Shown here one piece after another: positions 46,796-58,970 of a stretch of DNA of 64,000 nt. The notes beneath the pieces are model-generated. The model did not search any database and was not told where the DNA came from. It saw only the letters and a list, made by a program, of their open reading frames with translations. The position numbers were made by a program, and so were the translations under genes. The number at the start of each line of letters is the position of its first letter. The first letter of the stretch is position 1. This DNA is from Rapana venosa (taxonomy: Eukaryota > Mollusca > Gastropoda > Neogastropoda > Muricidae): the NCBI GenBank assembly GCA_028751875.1, contig CM054141.1:49641516-49705515 (forward strand), read 5' to 3'.

Positions 46796-47287
46796 CCAAC
46801 TGACACGAACACCTTTGACAGAGAGGCACAGACAGAGGTAAATATTTACACATGCACATATTTGTGCACAGACAGACAGACAGACAGACAGAAAGGCACA
46901 TACATAGACACACACACACACATACACACCAACCACCCCCACCACCACCAAAAAAACAAAGAATGTTCCTACTGTAATTCTCTCTCTCTTGCTTCTGTTT
47001 ACCTCAGGTTTGTGTTCAACCTTTTCCTTACCAGCCCTCACCAGTTTTCAAAGAAGTAAGCAAATACTTGAATCCTTTTACTTTTTTCTTATCAACAGAA
47101 AACTTGTTGACATAGTTTTTTTTTGTCACCGATTTACTTTTACATTTAATCTGTCTTGTCCACACACTGGCAGGCTTCCAAAATCTCTTTCTCACACACA
47201 GACAGCCACACTGGACTCTCACACACAGCATTTACAGAAACCTCAAATGTTTGACATCCAAACAAAAACAGATACTACTTTTTAAAA

Positions 47288-47290
<3 letters not shown>

Positions 47291-47381
<91 letters not shown>

Positions 47382-47385
47382 GAGT
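47291..47385. repeat. (GA)n-(GACA)n
   Basis: GA to about 47357, then CAGA/GACA units. Confidence 0.96.
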
Positions 47386-47769
47386 GAGATGGAGACAGGG
47401 GGAGAGATCTAGTCTTACGTCAGTGTGACAAAGAAACCTTTAAAAAATGTCGACAAGTATGACCAGCTGTAGAATACTCAAACATAAAATGTCACTCAAA
47501 GTTGACACTTTTGAGTCAGTAAGGCCTTGAAAATTCCTGTTTTAGAAACCTTACTGTCTATCAAAGGCCTTGAAAGGTAAAACATTATTCAAAGGGGAGG
47601 GAAGGGGGGCTGCGTTGCATTTTCCCCTTCCTTTTCTTCCCCCTTTTCTCAACAGAACAGTTGTATGAGGTTCTAATGACATATAGATATAAAATACACC
47701 TCTTGACTGTCATAACATGTGAATATAAAATGTTAAAGCTGCAAATACTTTTCCAGCCCTTTTCAAAAC

Positions 47770-47773
<4 letters not shown>

Positions 47774-47809
<36 letters not shown>

Positions 47810-47814
47810 GAGGG

Positions 47815-47878
<64 letters not shown>
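47774..47878. repeat. (GA)n polypurine tract
   Basis: About 105 bp of GA with a few GG interruptions. Confidence 0.96.
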
Positions 47879-47880
<2 letters not shown>

Positions 47881-48384
47881 AGAAGGAAAGAGACAGAGAC
47901 TGAAAGAAGAAATACAGACACACAAAGAAAAAGAGAGGAGGAGGGGGAAGGTGGTGTAGAAAGACAGGTATTGGTGACGTGTGTGGTAGCTCTAAACCCT
48001 CCCAATATCAGCCGCTTATTGACACACAATGTACATACTTTAATCAAAACGCAAAACGTCTGCCCTAAAAGTGATGTGTAGGTCCATGTGTACATACATG
48101 TTCACACATGCATACATGTGCAAACGCAGTTGCGCGGACACACACACGCACACACGTACATCTCTCTCTCTCTCTCTCTTTGTCCTTCACACTCCCTGAG
48201 GAGTTGTTGGCTGTGTCTCTTGGGCAAGTTGAACCTGACAGAACCCATCCCTTTCCAGGTGCAGGGAGCATGAAGGGCATGTTCACGTTTTCCTAACCCA
48301 TAAAATGCTGACACGAATTACGGAATATTTAAAGTTGAGTGTTGTTCTTCTGCATGTGTATAATCACATATATAAATAATAATA

Positions 48385-48447
48385 ATATATGGAATTTATA
48401 TAGTGCTGAATCTTGTAAAACAAACAACTTGAAGCACTTGCACTCAT
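48385..48447 (-). mobile_element. L2-like LINE 3'-end fragment
   Basis: ATATGGAATTTATATAGTGC, TGAATCTTGTAAAACAAACA, then AAGCACTTGCACTCAT, aligned with 8256-8348 and 26555-26650. Confidence 0.68.
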
Positions 48448-48604
48448 ATATACTGTGTTGGCAGCCTTCAGTCTCAGAAGGCTATGGAGTTGTGCTGCTC
48501 TAAGCGTTAATTCTGGTACAGTGTCAGTTGTGTATATATACACGAAGGACGTTACAGCACAAGCAAGTCTGTGCTTCCAGTTGACCCAGGGGGTCATAAA
48601 AACT

Positions 48605-48709
48605 CCATCTCTCCCTTAGTAAAGTCATCATTGCTGAGATTTGAACTCACTACTTCATGGACCAATGGGACTGAAGTCAATGTCTTTGCCACTCATCTAC
48701 CAGCATCCA

Positions 48710-48711
<2 letters not shown>
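48605..48711 (-). mobile_element. tRNA-derived SINE, family C head
   Basis: Minus sense GCTGGTAGATGAGTGGCAAA (A-box region), CAGTCCCATTGGTCCATGAA, GTAGTGAGTTCAAATCTCAG (B-box). Matches the head at 23350-23435. Confidence 0.78.

Positions 48712-48780
<69 letters not shown>
48712..48780. repeat. (CA)n microsatellite
   Basis: Perfect CA, about 69 bp. Confidence 0.97.
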
Positions 48781-48785
<5 letters not shown>

Positions 48786-50514
48786 AAAAATCCTTGCAAT
48801 GAAAAGATTCCCATTACCCCCACCACTACACACATGTGCAGACAGTGACAAAAAACTGAACTCTTTCTCTCTGTGTCACACACACATGCATGCACCCACG
48901 TGCGTGCATGTACATACACTCTCATACACACAAGACACACAGACACACACATGGAAGCATACACATGACAAGAGAACATAAAGAAACAAAATATCCCCCA
49001 TAACAAAAGCCATAATAATACATATTCTTGTCCTACAACAAAAGGTAGAATGTGAAACAAACATAACAGCAACTGCCCATCAAAATCAAAAGGGAAATGA
49101 CAAGATTAAAAAACAACAACCCCAAAACCCAAATCCCAACGCAGCCCAAATTCCAACTGAACACATGCGAGGATGCAAAAAAAGGAAACAAAATCATACT
49201 CTCCAAAAATCCTTTGGTAGCAATATCAAAATAGACGATTCAAATATACAAGTTAACTATTTCCAAAATAGTTAATACCATTAATGCATTTAAAACAACA
49301 ACAACAACAGAGCAAAACAAATTTTTTTTAAATCAGCCCATTTACCAAAAGTTATCAAATTTGTCACTTTTTCAATATGAGCAAGAACTGATATGCACAA
49401 ATTTGATGCATAGGAGGGAGAGAGAGAAAGAGAAAGAGAGAGACAGAGACAGAGAAAGAAAGACAGACCAACACACACATTCACACACAAACAGGTGGAT
49501 GGAGACAAAGACACAGAAGAGACAGACAAACAGAAAGACACAGAAGACACAAAAAAGAGACAGACAAACAGAGAAAGAGGAAGATGAGAGGCAGACAAGA
49601 TACTCACATGACACCAAATGACAAACAATACGGCCGAAAAAATCACATGAGCTGATACAGCGTTACTATACTGCTTCATTAGAAAACAGTTCTAAGCATA
49701 ACTGGGTGCTGGCCTTCGGCAATGTTTAGTTAGCTTGCTGTTATTAATACAAACTGGTTATTTCATCATTACAGTACAATAACATGCATGTTCATTTCCA
49801 AACATCATTCTCTCACAACATTTGCATACTACAGGCTGTAATGTGATGCATTAAACACAACTGATAAAGTGACTGTTAATTGCTTTCGTCATGGAAACAT
49901 CATGAACATAGAACATGACAGGCTGACGTATGATGGACCTGTATAATGTACGCATATACAAAGACCAAGCTGTGGCCACCAGGTGTTACATAACTTTTTA
50001 ATATATATATTTTGTATTGTATCAATACATCAGTTAAATGCACTGATGAAGGAAAGAGAGCTTCTGGAGTCTTTAAATGACTAAAGGTTTGTCAGTATCA
50101 TTAGGTTAAATCTTTATGCCCAGCAGTTAATAAGTGTTTATACCGCTCGTGCTGTTTTGCTTTTGGCAAGTATGTTGCAAAAAGCGCAATAGTTAATCTG
50201 ATTGAGGTATAGAAGGAAATAATGTAAAATAAGCTGCTGTGATCGACATAATGTATAATGCGCAGTTGCCGCCATAAACTGTCAGTGATGATGAATAATG
50301 AATATCTAATTTAAACAATGAGTGATCAAACTGTGATGGTGATAAACTGGCTTTGTTTATCATGAAAATACAGTGACTCTTTTTGTCATTTTTATGACGA
50401 TGACAGAACAGTGACACACAATAAACTCGTCTTACTTATGTACCAGGTATACAATTATGAAAACGAACCTTTGTTAATAACAATGACTTTTACTTCACAC
50501 ACTATCAATAATCT

Positions 50515-50632
50515 TTTCTCCATTGTTCCTTGGCTGGAGCTCCGTGGTTTACCAATGGTGAGATTTTGCCTACGTGACCAGTTTCACCCACCAATAAGGT
50601 AGCTGCATTCTGACTTTGGGGATTTATCAGTA
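50515..50632 (-). mobile_element. SINE family AB tail-2 fragment
   Basis: TGTTCCTTGGCTGGAGCTCC, TTTACCAATGGTGAGATTTT, GGTAGCTGCATTCTGACTTT. Confidence 0.83.
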
Positions 50633-50784
50633 ATAAACTGGCTTTATGTGTCACATGCATGCCATTGGCTCTATTGATATATATATATATATAATACATT
50701 ATATGCCATTGAGCCCTAGCATGTCTCACACTGAATATTTCTTTACAACACTAAACATTAGGTAATATACCTGGGCTTTATCAC

Positions 50785-51105
50785 AGTTTTTGTTTAAACC
50801 ATTGACGCTGGGGGCAACAGCAGAGAGCCTGTATGATCAGTGGCTTTCCTACCGATGGAATTCCATTTTACAGCTTAGTCTTTAGTGATCGGCTATGACT
50901 CTGACTAGGAGGCTTGACTTGCACAAACCTTATGTGCTGCAGCCCTGGGGGCTAGTTGACCTTTGGAGAACATTTTGAATGCTGATGTATGCCCTCTTGG
51001 CTGAGAGAATGGGGGTGTGCTGTGGGCAAGGCACCGTCACTATAATCAAATTTCTGCCCAATTTCTGAAACAGCAGCTGCTTCCTCTGCTGTTTTGGAGA
51101 TTATC
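50785..51105 (-). repeat. Dispersed repeat family F
   Basis: Reverse-orientation copy of 19840-20195: CATTGACGCTGGGGGCAACA, TTTTACAGCTTAGTCTTTAG, TGCTGCAGCCCTGGGGGCTA, CTGCTTCCTCTGCTGTTTTG. Confidence 0.83.
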
Positions 51106-51667
51106 ATTGACCATGACAAACACATAAACACTACCAGCTTATTGCTGGTTTCAGCTATTTCATGTGGGACAATGAATATTTATTTACTTATGATATAGCA
51201 CTGACAAAAACATAAAATGAATCATCTTACTTTAAAAAAACCCCAACTGAATTATGTTGTTCAGGCAAGCAATTAATTGTTTAAACTATAGAGTAAATCC
51301 CTTTTCGTTGGTTTCTTCAATTAAAAAAAAAACACCACCCCATTATATTCGCATTTACGACAAACTGAAATGTCTCGTAAAAGAGAGCAAGAGTTTGAAA
51401 ATGTTTCTGCATGTATATACCATGTCTATGAATGTGAATGTATGAGCATATTTGTAAAAACTTGTAATATACATCCAATCAATATCATTTTGTTTTGCTG
51501 TTTCACGTCTTTGTTTAGTTTTGTGACAATCTATATGTGTAAATATTCTTTTGGTGAGAGGGAATAGAAGTGTAAGTCTATGTTCTTGATGTCCCATTTT
51601 AACTGGCAGGTAACTAGACTAGTCTTAAGAGTTTTTCACAAGAGACTGAAATCAAATCATTTAAGAC

Positions 51668-52098
51668 AGGGGTGGGATAGCCTAATGATTAGAACATTGT
51701 GCTCACAATCTAACAACGTGGGATAAAGCCACCTGTTTGAGGGGGATTTTCCCCCCGGAGCTAACATCAGTATTGACTCCACTCTCCTGAAAGTCCTTTA
51801 CATGAGACTTTGAAGCTAGGTCCTACGTGAAAACGCACAGTGAACATCTTGCACACAAGTTACACACGGTTCATCTTTTTAGAAAAGGCCACTGCATGCC
51901 AGTCGGAACAGATGACAAAATATTATGAATGCACATTCCCTGGTGTCATGGTCAGACAGTCATTACTGCTGAAGTTGAAATGCTGCTACCTTAGTTAATG
52001 GTGGGGGGGGGGGGGGCAAAAGAGTGCATTTGCAAAATCTTTCCATTGGTGGGTGAACCTTGGAGCTGTAGCCAAGGAACGAAAATAAAATAATAATT
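51668..52098 (+). mobile_element. tRNA-derived SINE, family AB with tail 2, full length
   Basis: Head GGGATAGCCTAATGATTAGA; body GCTAACATCAGTATTGACTC and AAAGTCCTTTACATGAGACT. Tail-2: GAAGTTGAAATGCTGCTACC, TTGGTGGGTGAACCTTGGAG. A G15 run interrupts it near 51998-52016. Confidence 0.88.
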
Positions 52099-52176
52099 AA
52101 GAACCCCCCCAAAAAAACAAAACCTTAAAACAACTGGTGACAGGATAGCAGGGAGAAAGGAACAGCGGCACAGAGA

Positions 52177-52177
52177 G

Positions 52178-52244
<67 letters not shown>

Positions 52245-52322
52245 AGAGGAGAGAGAGAAGAGAAAGAGAGACTGAGAGAGAGAGAAAGACTGAGAGAGAG
52301 AAAGAGAGACTGAAAGAGAAGA

Positions 52323-52401
<79 letters not shown>

Positions 52402-52402
52402 G
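52177..52402. repeat. Long (GA)n polypurine tract
   Basis: About 225 bp of A/G with repeated GACTGAGAGA interruptions, the longest polypurine run in the window. Followed by C24 at 52452-52475. Confidence 0.96.
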
Positions 52403-52816
52403 GGCAGAGACAGGAGATGCACACACACACACTGACACGTTAAAGAAGGTACCCCCCCCCCCCCCCCCCCCCCCCGCATCACTCCTCTTCCCTTACTGTG
52501 AGGGTGGGAGGAACCAGTTTTACACAGCAATCATCACAACACAGCCTGCAATCTATCAAAACTTGACAACTGCATTACCCAACTGTCATCACACACACTG
52601 TGCAACAGGGGGTCAACAAGCAACTGTATCGTAACAACAAAACATAAACAAAAACCCCATCTCCCCTCCTTCAAACTAGGCAAGTATGTGCACATACACA
52701 CAGTAACACACACAAACACGCCACGCATAACTCCAGCTACGAAAGTACTTTAGCTTTCTCACAAACGAATAAACACTCAAATACATATAAATCTGTGTAG
52801 ACAGACATGCACTCTC

Positions 52817-52834
<18 letters not shown>

Positions 52835-52864
<30 letters not shown>

Positions 52865-52886
52865 CACACACACACACACACACACA
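52835..52886. repeat. (CA)n microsatellite
   Basis: CA run with one AACA slip, preceded by a short CT run. Confidence 0.95.
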
Positions 52887-53186
52887 AAGAGGGAAGAAGT
52901 AGCTGTAAAAGATATAAGGAAAACTTTACATGTTTGCCTGCCTGTCTCTCCACTAATCCCTTCGTGTAGCTCCTTCATTTCCTAGCTTTTTAAAATTTCA
53001 ATTTTGTTTTTTCCCCACTCCACTTCCTTACGCCAATTCTCTGAAAACTGATATCAAGTGACACACAGATCTGTCTAAACGTCTTGAAAAATAAAGACAA
53101 AAGATTGAAAAAAAATGTAACAGATCAGTGGAAAACAAAAAAAAGAGACAAAACACAATGTGGCAGTCTAATGGACAATGCATGGG

Positions 53187-53346
53187 ACAATCACACAACA
53201 TCAAGAGAAAGAATCACACCACATCACAGGGGGGGAAAAATCACACCACATCAGAGAAAGAATCACAATGCACATCCCAGAAGAAGAAAAAAAATCACAC
53301 CACATCAGAGAAAGAATCACACCACATCAGAGAAAGAATCACACTG
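53187..53346. repeat. Minisatellite, about 22-bp unit
   Basis: Unit AATCACACCACATCAGAGAA plus AG. It is near-perfect over 53294-53341, with indel-bearing units to the left (G7 and A runs inserted). Confidence 0.87.
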
Positions 53347-56300
53347 AAAATGCATCACAGGAAGACAGATTCCACAGACTGAAAAATTCTTGCATTGCAA
53401 AACAGACAGAAAATCGGGCCTGCAAACTCGAAGGCTCTTTCCAAACCACAATTAAATAAATCGAGGGAAAAGAAAACAAAGAAAAGATTCCACTTTAAGC
53501 AGGAACGAGAGCCTAAACATCTCATCAAAACTTCAAGCAATGTTGCACTGAAAATAGGACACAGAAAATAGAAGAAATTTGAGAAAATTCCCTGCAAAGA
53601 TTTAGAGACAATGCACAGGCTGCAAGAAATCAATGAGCACACTGGACATCCAACAAAACAAGCTGAAAAATGAGAACATTCAATGCAAGTTAAAGAAAGG
53701 AACAAAACAGAGAAGACATGGCACATTCAAAAACCATTCTGAGGGATTCACACCAGACACGCAGAGTTGCAACAGAATGGTCCTCACTGAAGCTGGCCTC
53801 TGACAGTAGTCACAACATCATCAACAAACTTTCCTTAAATAAAAGAACACTGATGACAAACTGATGAGAAGATGAATCACAGCAGCAGCACATGCAAGGT
53901 CAGAGAAAGCTGTCAGTAACAGGCAAGCATAGGTACTATCAGGTCATTCTCAATACACTGTGATTCTGGTACAGGCTGAGATACTGCAGACCTATGGACT
54001 AATGAAAGTCTAACTTGTGTTGTGGTATTTCACACCTATAAACTATTTGAGGCCTTTCCCATCTTCCAGATACATATCTCCCAGCTCCCTCCTATCTCTG
54101 TGCTCTTACTGCCAGGTTCCATTCCAACATCACCTTTCTATATCCTCTTTCTGTTGTGGTCTTAATCTCTGTTGGTTTTGTGACATTAAGTCCAAGACAG
54201 AAGTCTTCACTACTTCTTCTGCACAGTTCTACCAACAGACATTTCAGCTCTTCATCTCAGCTATGGGTCAGTCACTTGAGCTCAATCCCTCAGATAGATA
54301 GGGCCACAACCACAATTTTTTCCTTCTATAATGTTGACCAACAAGCTTATTTAAGCTTGTTTAGTTATAACTCAGCTATGTTCACAGTTCCACTTGTTAA
54401 AGCTATGGTTCTATAGAGTGTGTTTCCACTAACTTTGTCACATGAAGCCTTAACTCATCTTTGTGATCACAGTTTATGACTCCCTAGGACAATTCCACAG
54501 TTTAAAAAAAAAAAAGAAGCCCAACCAAGCTTTAAGTTCTACTTGCTCAACCAATGGCCGTTTCATACCAATCTTAGTTGGTCTATGTTGAGTTAACTGT
54601 TCTTTTCGGTGAAATCATAGCTCTATCAGCTTATCAAACAGTCCTTTTGTCTGATTCCAAATCGTTTTAAGAATCAAGACTCACAAATGTAACTGTTGCC
54701 CTCTACACATGTGACTACATGAGTTGAAAGGCTATTATAGCAGAACCCAGCTGTAAAAGGGCTGTTTAGGCCATCTTTATACACGACTTTGATGACCTGA
54801 AAGATTACACAGTAACACAGCTTAAAAATAGTCATGAAGACATGTGTGACTTTGTGACAGCATGGGTCTCAAGACAAAAGAATCCTGCCTGTAAAGGCCT
54901 GCCACAAGGTAGAGACCTTCTTCATTCCATTTACTAAGCCATTACTTCAAAAATGATGCTTTCCATTCATTTAAATATACGTTTGAAGATTCTTTTTTAA
55001 AAAAAAAACAACCACCAAAACATTTGAATGTGTACATTAAATTCAATAATTCTTTTTATGTGTAGAGTAAACAAAAAATTTTTCTTTTGTTTAAATAAAA
55101 CTGAGTTCTGTTTGCTTTTCCTTATTTTTCTCCTTGTTTTGCAAGCTGCAGGACAGAAGATCGAGTACCTCCACCAAACTGCTCTGCTAATGCTATGCTG
55201 CTAAATAAGGAACAACCATTTGACAAATGGTGTGATATAGTTTTAAATGAGAGGAGCAGCAAGGACTTTAAATAAATGAAGAATCAGTGAATCAAGAAAG
55301 ATAACTTTACGAAGGACTACAACCACAACTGTTTCTCTTTTAATTTTGACAGTTGAGCCAAACCCTCGTGGCTCTAATCCAGCACAATGGTGACACACCA
55401 CAAGGACATATCTGGCTTGAAATGTGTCTGATGGTGCAGGACCAAAGTTATCTCTCTTGATAAACCGATTCACTAACTAAAGGTTCTGGAGGTCGTCGTA
55501 CCATTTTCATGATCTACGCATGTTTCTCACCTATCTTGCAGAAAAAAATACACAGACCAACAGCCGAGCCTGTTACAAAAGGGATACCAGATGCAAACAC
55601 TACACAATAATGTACACCATTACATGCCAGTCACACGACTGCTGTACAAAAACGGACAATGCCATGCAGACAGCTACAGCTCTGGTCACGTCACCTACAC
55701 AACCGATGAAGAACTGCTGTTACGCCCACTGCGTGAACGAGCCAGATTTGACATCCGGTCTGTGGCCGCAGAGCACAGAATGTGAGGAGGATATGAGCAT
55801 ACATATATACACATAACGTGAAATGAAAGAATGTGACACTGCGCATTCTCAACATCAACAAACAGTATATTAACATATATAAAAACAAACAACAGGAACA
55901 TTTTTTTTCATAAACATAAAAATACATGACTGAATTGATATACAAAAACATACTTGATGGGAAAATCTTTTACGACATAAAACATACATGATGACTGGAC
56001 TTGGCTGATGCATGTAGTGCCATAAACTTATCAGGTGATCATGAAGAAACAGAAAAAGATATAAATGATACAGCAGACCAACACTGACAATTTTTTTTTT
56101 AAAAAGAGAAAAAAACCCAAAACCAAAAGAAAGAGCTAAATGAACATTTGTTTCTTCATACTGTCATACAGATAAACACAACACTTTCATATTCTGCAGA
56201 ACTTAGGTGTGAGCTTTCAATCCAATTGCTGGGTCTTTATCACACACGGAGCTAACTGTAACTGAGCTAAGCATTTTATCTATATGTAAAATAAGTACTT

Positions 56301-57521
56301 TAAAAAAGATTGTTAAAAATCCAGCTTTTTCTCTTTCACTCTTCGACTGAAGTTGGTTGTGTTTTCACTGACTTTCACAGACTCTCGTACAGCTATTTAC
56401 TTGCATTTCTTACACTTGTTAACACAGCTATCACAAAATAAGTGGGAAACATATCTTAAAATAACATCTTCAAAAATAAAGACAGAGGCACAGATTTCAT
56501 ATAAATGAATTCCCAAAATGTTAGCAAAAACAAGATAAAAATGAAAGAACTGGTATGGGTTTAATTGATGTTAATAAAACAAAAGCCGAATATGGAAAAA
56601 AAATCATAAAAGAAGGAAAACAAAAAAAATATTCAATGTGACGAAACACTAGGCAAGATATTGCATCAAAATAGTGAACTGACTGCACAAAGATTAATCT
56701 CGACAGTGAATTACATCAAACAAGCTGTCACCATTCTGTAATCAACAGCACTAGACAACCTGTTGATTCATCTACAAACTATCAAAAGTCAACCATCTAG
56801 AAATGAAATATAAAATTTTCTATATATGCAGTCGGTGACTTACTTACCTATTCCATATTCTCAATATACTTTCACATGGTCCCTTTCAAAACCATTTTAT
56901 AAAGACAAACTGCATGAGACAGGAACTCCCAAGCAGAGGATGTGCATCATTTCTGACATTAGCTAAAAGTCAGTCAGGTCAATAAATTTGCCAGAACACT
57001 CAAAAGAAAACAATGGCTAAACAACTATAACACACTGCTAACAGCTCACCTTAACTGATCACAAAAGAGCTAAATTTACATGCTAAAAATTGCTGAAGCA
57101 AAATAAAACCCCACCCTAAAACCATCTTTTTTAGTGTTACATTTTTGCAATAACTTTCTCTGCTCAACAGCCCCTCCAAAATAAATACTACTGCTACAAT
57201 AATATTTATTGCAAAAAACCGAATACATAATTAATAAGCCTCTCCAATTATATGATAAATAAAATCAGTGATAACTGATATCTCTCCAAATATATGATAT
57301 TAATGATACATTACTTACATGCTTTCCTTCTTCTTATGCAGGTAGGAAACAGTCTCTCATAACAACACAATCATGACAACAAACATACTCAAAATTCATA
57401 TCAAATATAAACAATTTATCACAAACAAATAACATACTCAAAAACTTGTATGAAATCAGAACAATTTACGACATACAGATAAACAAAGACATACAAAGAG
57501 ATTTGCCAAACAGTTACCCAC

Positions 57522-57638
57522 CTCCTGCGGCTCTGGGTGTCCGGCGCTTTCCGTCTCGTTTTTCCCGATTGACGTTGAAGGCGGACCCTGTCTTGAGGGC
57601 CTCCAGCAGGTTATCCATCACACCTTCTTGATCGTCAT
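57522..57638 (-). CDS. DIAPH: DIAPH exon: DAD autoinhibitory motif
   Basis: Acceptor TACCCCCCAG, 117 bases, donor GTGGGT. It encodes DDQEGVMDNLLEALKTGSAF followed by NVNREKRDGKRRTPRAAG. MDNLLEAL is the diaphanous autoregulatory domain consensus MDxLLxxL, and the following Arg/Lys cluster is the usual basic extension. In this family the DAD binds the N-terminal DID and keeps the formin inactive until Rho-GTP binds. Its presence marks the gene as a Diaphanous-related formin rather than another FH2 class. Phase 1 out; the final G pairs with CT of the last exon to give Ala. Confidence 0.96.
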
Positions 57639-57961
57639 CTGGGGGGTAACATAGATCTGTCGTAAACTCCATGAAATAGGGGCTCTCTGGGTATGAATGC
57701 TTCTTAGCAAATGCAACAATGCATGACAAGATTTTATCTTTAACACAAATCTCTCTCTCTCTCACACTAACAAAAACACACGCACGCACACAAACACCAC
57801 CACCAAGTATCTATTGTTAGAACTTAACTTTTGTACATGCATGTAAACACACACACTCACTCTCTCTCTCTCTTACACTCACACAAACACACTCACTCTC
57901 TCTGTCTTACACTCACACGACACACACACACACACACACACAGTCACACACTCAGACTGAC

Positions 57962-58097
57962 CTGTAGTCATATCCAGAAGCGCCTTCTGTCTAGCCTTCT
58001 TTTCTTTCTTCTCTCGCTCCGCCTTTTCTTTGGCTTCTTTCGCTCTCCGGATCTTCTCCTGTGTCTCTCGCATTTTGGCATTTTCCTTGATGGCTCT
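57962..58097 (-). CDS. DIAPH: DIAPH exon: charged helix after FH2
   Basis: Intact 136-base exon, acceptor GTGTCTCAG and donor GTCAGT. It reads RAIKENAKMRETQEKIRRAK, then EAKEKAEREKKEKKARQKAL and LDMTT, with one base left over. The Lys/Arg/Glu-rich helix equals the '[36 protein letters not shown]' linker between FH2 and DAD in DIAPH proteins. Phase 0 in, phase 1 out. It joins the DAD exon with codon G|AT = D. Confidence 0.95.
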
Positions 58098-58247
58098 CTG
58101 AGACACAAAAGATAAAACATCTGCTGGCACATTCACAAAAAGTAATTTTTAAAAAATCCATTAAAAAGATCTGACTGTAACAAAGAATGATATGTGATAT
58201 ACTGTGAATTGCTGCAACTATATAAACTATTCCTTATAGGTGTTCCC

Positions 58248-58525
58248 ATAACCTATGCAGTGACTGGGGAGCGAGGTGTCAGAGACCCCAGCTTCTCTAG
58301 GGGCCAGCATATCAAGGACGTCGCCCATCTCCTCTCCCTCGCTGTTTTACCTTCCCTGTTGCTAAAGAGGGCAGGTAAACGTTTACAGCTGGATGCACTA
58401 GGAGAACTGTACTGAAGCTAAGGTGCATGAATGGTCACCGATGCACGAGGTAACCACGCTTGACGCTGCTTTAACCTTAGCTTTGGGAGAGTGAGTGCTC
58501 TGACCACTGAACTAGCCTGTCCCAT
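58248..58525 (-). mobile_element. 5S rRNA/tRNA-like SINE, family E, full length
   Basis: Minus sense: GACAGGCTAGTTCAGTGGTC (A-box), AAGGTTAAAGCAGCGTCAAG, ATCGGTGACCATTCATGCAC. Then CTGTAAACGTTTACCTGCCC and GCTGGCCCCTAGAGAAGCTG, as in 9733-10018. Lies in the intron between the FH2-end exon and the charged-helix exon. Confidence 0.87.
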
Positions 58526-58787
58526 ATTTAAAAAAAAATACTTCCCAAATACACATAACCGCACACACTACACATACTGCCTCACCCCCCCACTCCCTCC
58601 TCCATTCATACATATACCTTCCTGCCCCAACCCAAACCCCTCTTTTCATGCTCACACACACAATACCCTCCCACATTACCCATCCCTCCCATGCACCCCA
58701 CCACCACAAGCCTATTCTTCTACCCTCTCTCCACACCATCTTGCCTCTCCCCTCACACACACTCAGAAAAAAGCCCAGGCCCTGTAC

Positions 58788-58964
58788 CTGCAAACCATCC
58801 TTGAAGGCCTTGACGTCTCCAAACAGTTCTTCCAGGGCGTACTTGTTGGGGTCGAAGGACAGGTACTTGCTCACATCCTTGTGCAGGCCCTCCAAACGCT
58901 TCATCATTGAGCTCAGGAGGTCGTGCTGACCTTTCGATGACCCCAGGAAATCGTTACCAAAGTC
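58788..58964 (-). CDS. DIAPH: DIAPH FH2 exon (FDPNKYALEELFGDVKAFKD segment), 5' end unresolved
   Basis: Open from GAC at 58964 to CAG at 58788, then donor GTACAG, phase 0. The peptide includes DFLGSSKGQHDLLSSMMKRL, then EGLHKDVSKYL and SFDPNKYALEELFGDVKAFK. It matches DIAPH 'KDLSEYYAFDPSKYTMEEFFADIKTFKD' at the end of the FH2 domain. The 5' boundary is not resolved. Upstream lies A11 (58970-58980, minus sense), the frame meets TGA just beyond it, and no AG acceptor lies between. From the residue D-F-L onward, joining to VMK of the previous exon gives a gap-free alignment to family members. The six codons before D-F-L (I-L-D-F-G-N) have no counterpart. Confidence 0.88.
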
Positions 58965-58970
58965 AAGGAT

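Larger units (their letters stand above)
43235..57521 (-). other. DIAPH: DIAPH last intron (14.3 kb), repeat-rich
   Basis: Bounded by donor GTGGGT (57521) and acceptor TTTCCACAG (43235). Phase 1 on both sides and continuity of the protein support it as a single intron. Inside are the SINE, LINE and tandem arrays listed separately. 53350-57500 holds nothing I can name beyond A/C-rich sequence. Short open frames in it have no recognised domains. Confidence 0.85.

Noticed and set aside
57514..57789. A stand-alone 91-residue ORF containing the DAD motif
   Set aside because: Its N-terminal part is intron sequence with CT repeats; the real exon is 57522-57638 with phase-compatible splice sites.
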